A DNA stretch of 64,000 nucleotides from Nageia nagi (lineage: Eukaryota > Pinophyta), in assembly GCA_050084985.1 (NCBI GenBank), contig JBITNC010000002.1, positions 38,936,001 through 39,000,000 of the forward strand, in the 5' to 3' direction. The translations under genes and the position numbers were made by a program. This document shows, in pieces, positions 62,051-64,000 of the stretch. A model generated the notes under the pieces. The model did no database searches. It was not told the origin of the DNA and saw only the letters and a list, made by a program, of their open reading frames with translations. Numbering within the stretch: the first letter of the stretch is position 1; each line of letters opens with the position of its first letter.

Positions 62051-62650
62051 CTAACTATATGATTATAATAATAACTATAAAATACTACTAATATCTAACA
62101 TGTGTACATCTCTAGAATGGAGCAATAGTGTTGAAGTAAATAGGAAAGTATCATAGCTTTAGGGAAAGCTATAAACTCTCCAAAAGCTAAATCTCTCAAT
62201 TCGACTTTGGCTTCTATGTATGTCATTGTTATAGTGAACATTAGAAACCAAAATTCATTGTATAGAATTAGTAATATTGGAATGATAAACATGAGTAGTG
62301 TCCTTACCCCAACTAAGATGTCACTTGTCACACAGTAAATCAAAAATAGTATGAGAGAAGGAATGATCTATGCATCATCCAATAGTACATGATTTAGTTA
62401 TTAGCTATAAATTCTTTTTTTTCTCTTTGTTTTTTTTCACTTTTTTTTAAAGTTTTTCTATTTTTTTGTAGGGAGTATAATTGCAAAAAATTGGTTTTCA
62501 ATCATACCCTCATTCATGTATGCCCAAAAGGTTTTTCATCCATGGATTTTTTTTATTTTAATTTTTTTTAAATAAAAACTAAGGAAATAATATATGAATT
62601 TAAACACAACATTCTAAAATGACTTGAAAATTGAAAATTTGTGGTAAGTA
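62051..62650. other. AT-rich spacer
   Basis: An 82-residue minus-strand frame (62095-62343) is hydrophobic but unsupported. T-rich runs occupy 62410-62570. Confidence 0.4.
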
Positions 62651-62651
62651 A

Positions 62652-62710
<59 letters not shown>
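62651..62710. repeat. (CT)n microsatellite
   Basis: About 28 CT dinucleotides without interruption. Confidence 0.97.
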
Positions 62711-62711
<1 letters not shown>

Positions 62712-62717
62712 ACATCT

Positions 62718-62929
62718 AAACACCATTGTACTATTATTTCAACACCTAATGATGATGAAATGGTGGGGAAGACTCAATTAACAATAGAAACTAAGTGGAA
62801 ACAAAAACTAAACCATTAATCATAAACACCATTGTACTATTATTTCAACACCTAATGATGATGAAATGGTAGGGAAGACTCAATTAACAATAGAAACTAA
62901 GTGGAAACAAAAAATAAACCCTTAATCAT
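62718..62929. repeat. Two-copy 106-bp tandem duplication
   Basis: AAACACCATTGTACTATTAT begins at 62718 and 62824. The copies are nearly identical, so the duplication is recent. Confidence 0.95.
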
Positions 62930-63701
62930 AATACGATCTCTATCAAGACATGAAGACTCATGATAAAACTAATATTATGACAATGGACTATTCACACTAA
63001 AATGCATGGAAATCCCAAAAGCTACATTTTTTATGGATGAAAAAGGGATGGAAATCCATATCTACTTGCCAAGATATAAATCATCAAATGTTGCTAAGTA
63101 GTACCTCTTATCTTCATCAACTCTTTCTCCATTTGTTTTTTGTATTTCTTTTTTTTAACTTTTATTGTAGTCTTTGGAGCCATGTATCTCAACAATTTCT
63201 CATGCAGTGATCTCTATCTCGAAAACATAGAATTCCTCCTCCAAACATGAGTAGTTATATGTAGTTACTTATGTAAGAAATATTCAACTTGTAATAGTGG
63301 CTATGAATAATTGTAGAAGTTCTTGATAATGGTATGAGATGAAGTTAAGAATATATAAAATGGACTATGAGTAAGTGAATGGGGGTGTGGTGTGAAGAAA
63401 TTCAAAGTGGTATAGATGGTGCAATTGTGGAGGTTCAAATGGAGGTGAGAAAACTAGAAAATTGTATAAATGATATAAGTGTGAATGTGTGGATGGAGGT
63501 GAAGTGAGTAAGAAAGACAAATTGCTAAGAAAAGTTGCAAACACACTATTATTCACCTATTCTAAAAATAAACATGTTACAAAAATCATCATTACAATAA
63601 AAATATATACACTATTCATAAAGTTATGATATTTGCAAGACACTCATGTTTCATAAGAGTAACCTTCAAGAATTTAATCAATTCTTATAACTATAGTATT
63701 C
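62930..63701. other. AT-rich spacer
   Basis: No feature recognised. The 63-residue frame at 63365-63556 is Pro/Ser/His-rich low complexity. Confidence 0.4.
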
Positions 63702-64000
63702 AAGAAGTCTTTAGAGTGTATCTTTAAGCTCTCTTAATGAATATCTCATTGTGTCTAACTCTTAGGAATGATCAATACATTGAGATTCTAATTTTGTACC
63801 TTTCATCAAGACAGAAACTCCTTCTAATGTCAATTTGGGATCATAGAGAGTTTTTGTTAAAGCTTGTGTTGTATATATCCATTTACAAAGAGATCTAGTT
63901 CTATAAAAAGCATGAAATTGTATAGATGATAGCCTACTCTAAATCTAGCTAATGGATGATTCATCCTTCTTGTTTACAAATAAAATTGAGCATGCAAATA
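63702..64000. repeat. Right copy of the long direct repeat (cut by window end)
   Basis: Partner of 52944-53215. It contains ~30 bp near 63875-63905 absent from the left copy. Confidence 0.7.

Noticed and set aside
62095-62343. 82-residue hydrophobic minus-strand frame
   Set aside because: No family resemblance, not conserved in any duplicate here, and within the length expected by chance.

Overview
The window is a strongly AT-rich, intron-poor stretch of nuclear DNA from a large plant genome. It is built almost entirely from decayed, nested LTR retrotransposons, segmental tandem duplications and microsatellites. No intact host gene, rRNA, tRNA or CRISPR array was seen. The element types point to a seed plant: Copia and chromodomain Gypsy elements primed by initiator tRNA-Met, a LINE ORF1 with a DUF4283-like domain, and a plant-mobile-domain gene. 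The density of old, slowly decaying insertions suggests a gymnosperm, but that is inference.

Layout. 744-11294 is one old minus-strand Copia element with a perfect AAACA target duplication. Its 3' LTR carries a ~0.6 kb insertion, its 5' LTR carries a 693-bp hAT-like insertion, and a plus-strand Copia (3807-8403) occupies most of its interior. 12120-13078 is a LINE ORF1 relic. 13345-17418 is a ~1.35 kb unit repeated three times. 17580-23205 is the youngest and best preserved element, a Reina-like chromovirus with an ATAAG target duplication, sitting inside a CpG-retaining, gene-like island (17419-17579 plus 23206-23790). 24728-25240 is a LINE relic.

26338-30815 is a 2.23 kb unit duplicated in tandem, followed by a gag relic. 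32135-39066 is a Ty3/Gypsy (Tat-like) element with a CTATT target duplication. It has gag but no pol, and it carries on its antisense strand a spliceosomal-intron-containing plant mobile domain (PMD) gene: the most interesting object in the window. 39579-43172 is a non-autonomous Copia-like element. 45690-52090 is a tangle of direct and inverted short repeats with long AT tracts. 53342-60386 is an element with 2-kb LTRs and only ~0.5 kb between them; its 3' LTR is split by another LTR element (56800-59437). The right end holds minisatellites and a repeat that may be the LTR of a still larger element.

Decay has a common signature. Nearly all in-frame stops in the coding relics can be explained by C-to-T change at CAA, CAG or CGA, or G-to-A at TGG, and several catalytic or zinc-binding residues are lost the same way. 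This is what deamination of methylated cytosines in silenced elements would produce. LTR comparisons by eye order the insertions: outer Copia oldest, Tat-like element intermediate, chromovirus youngest.
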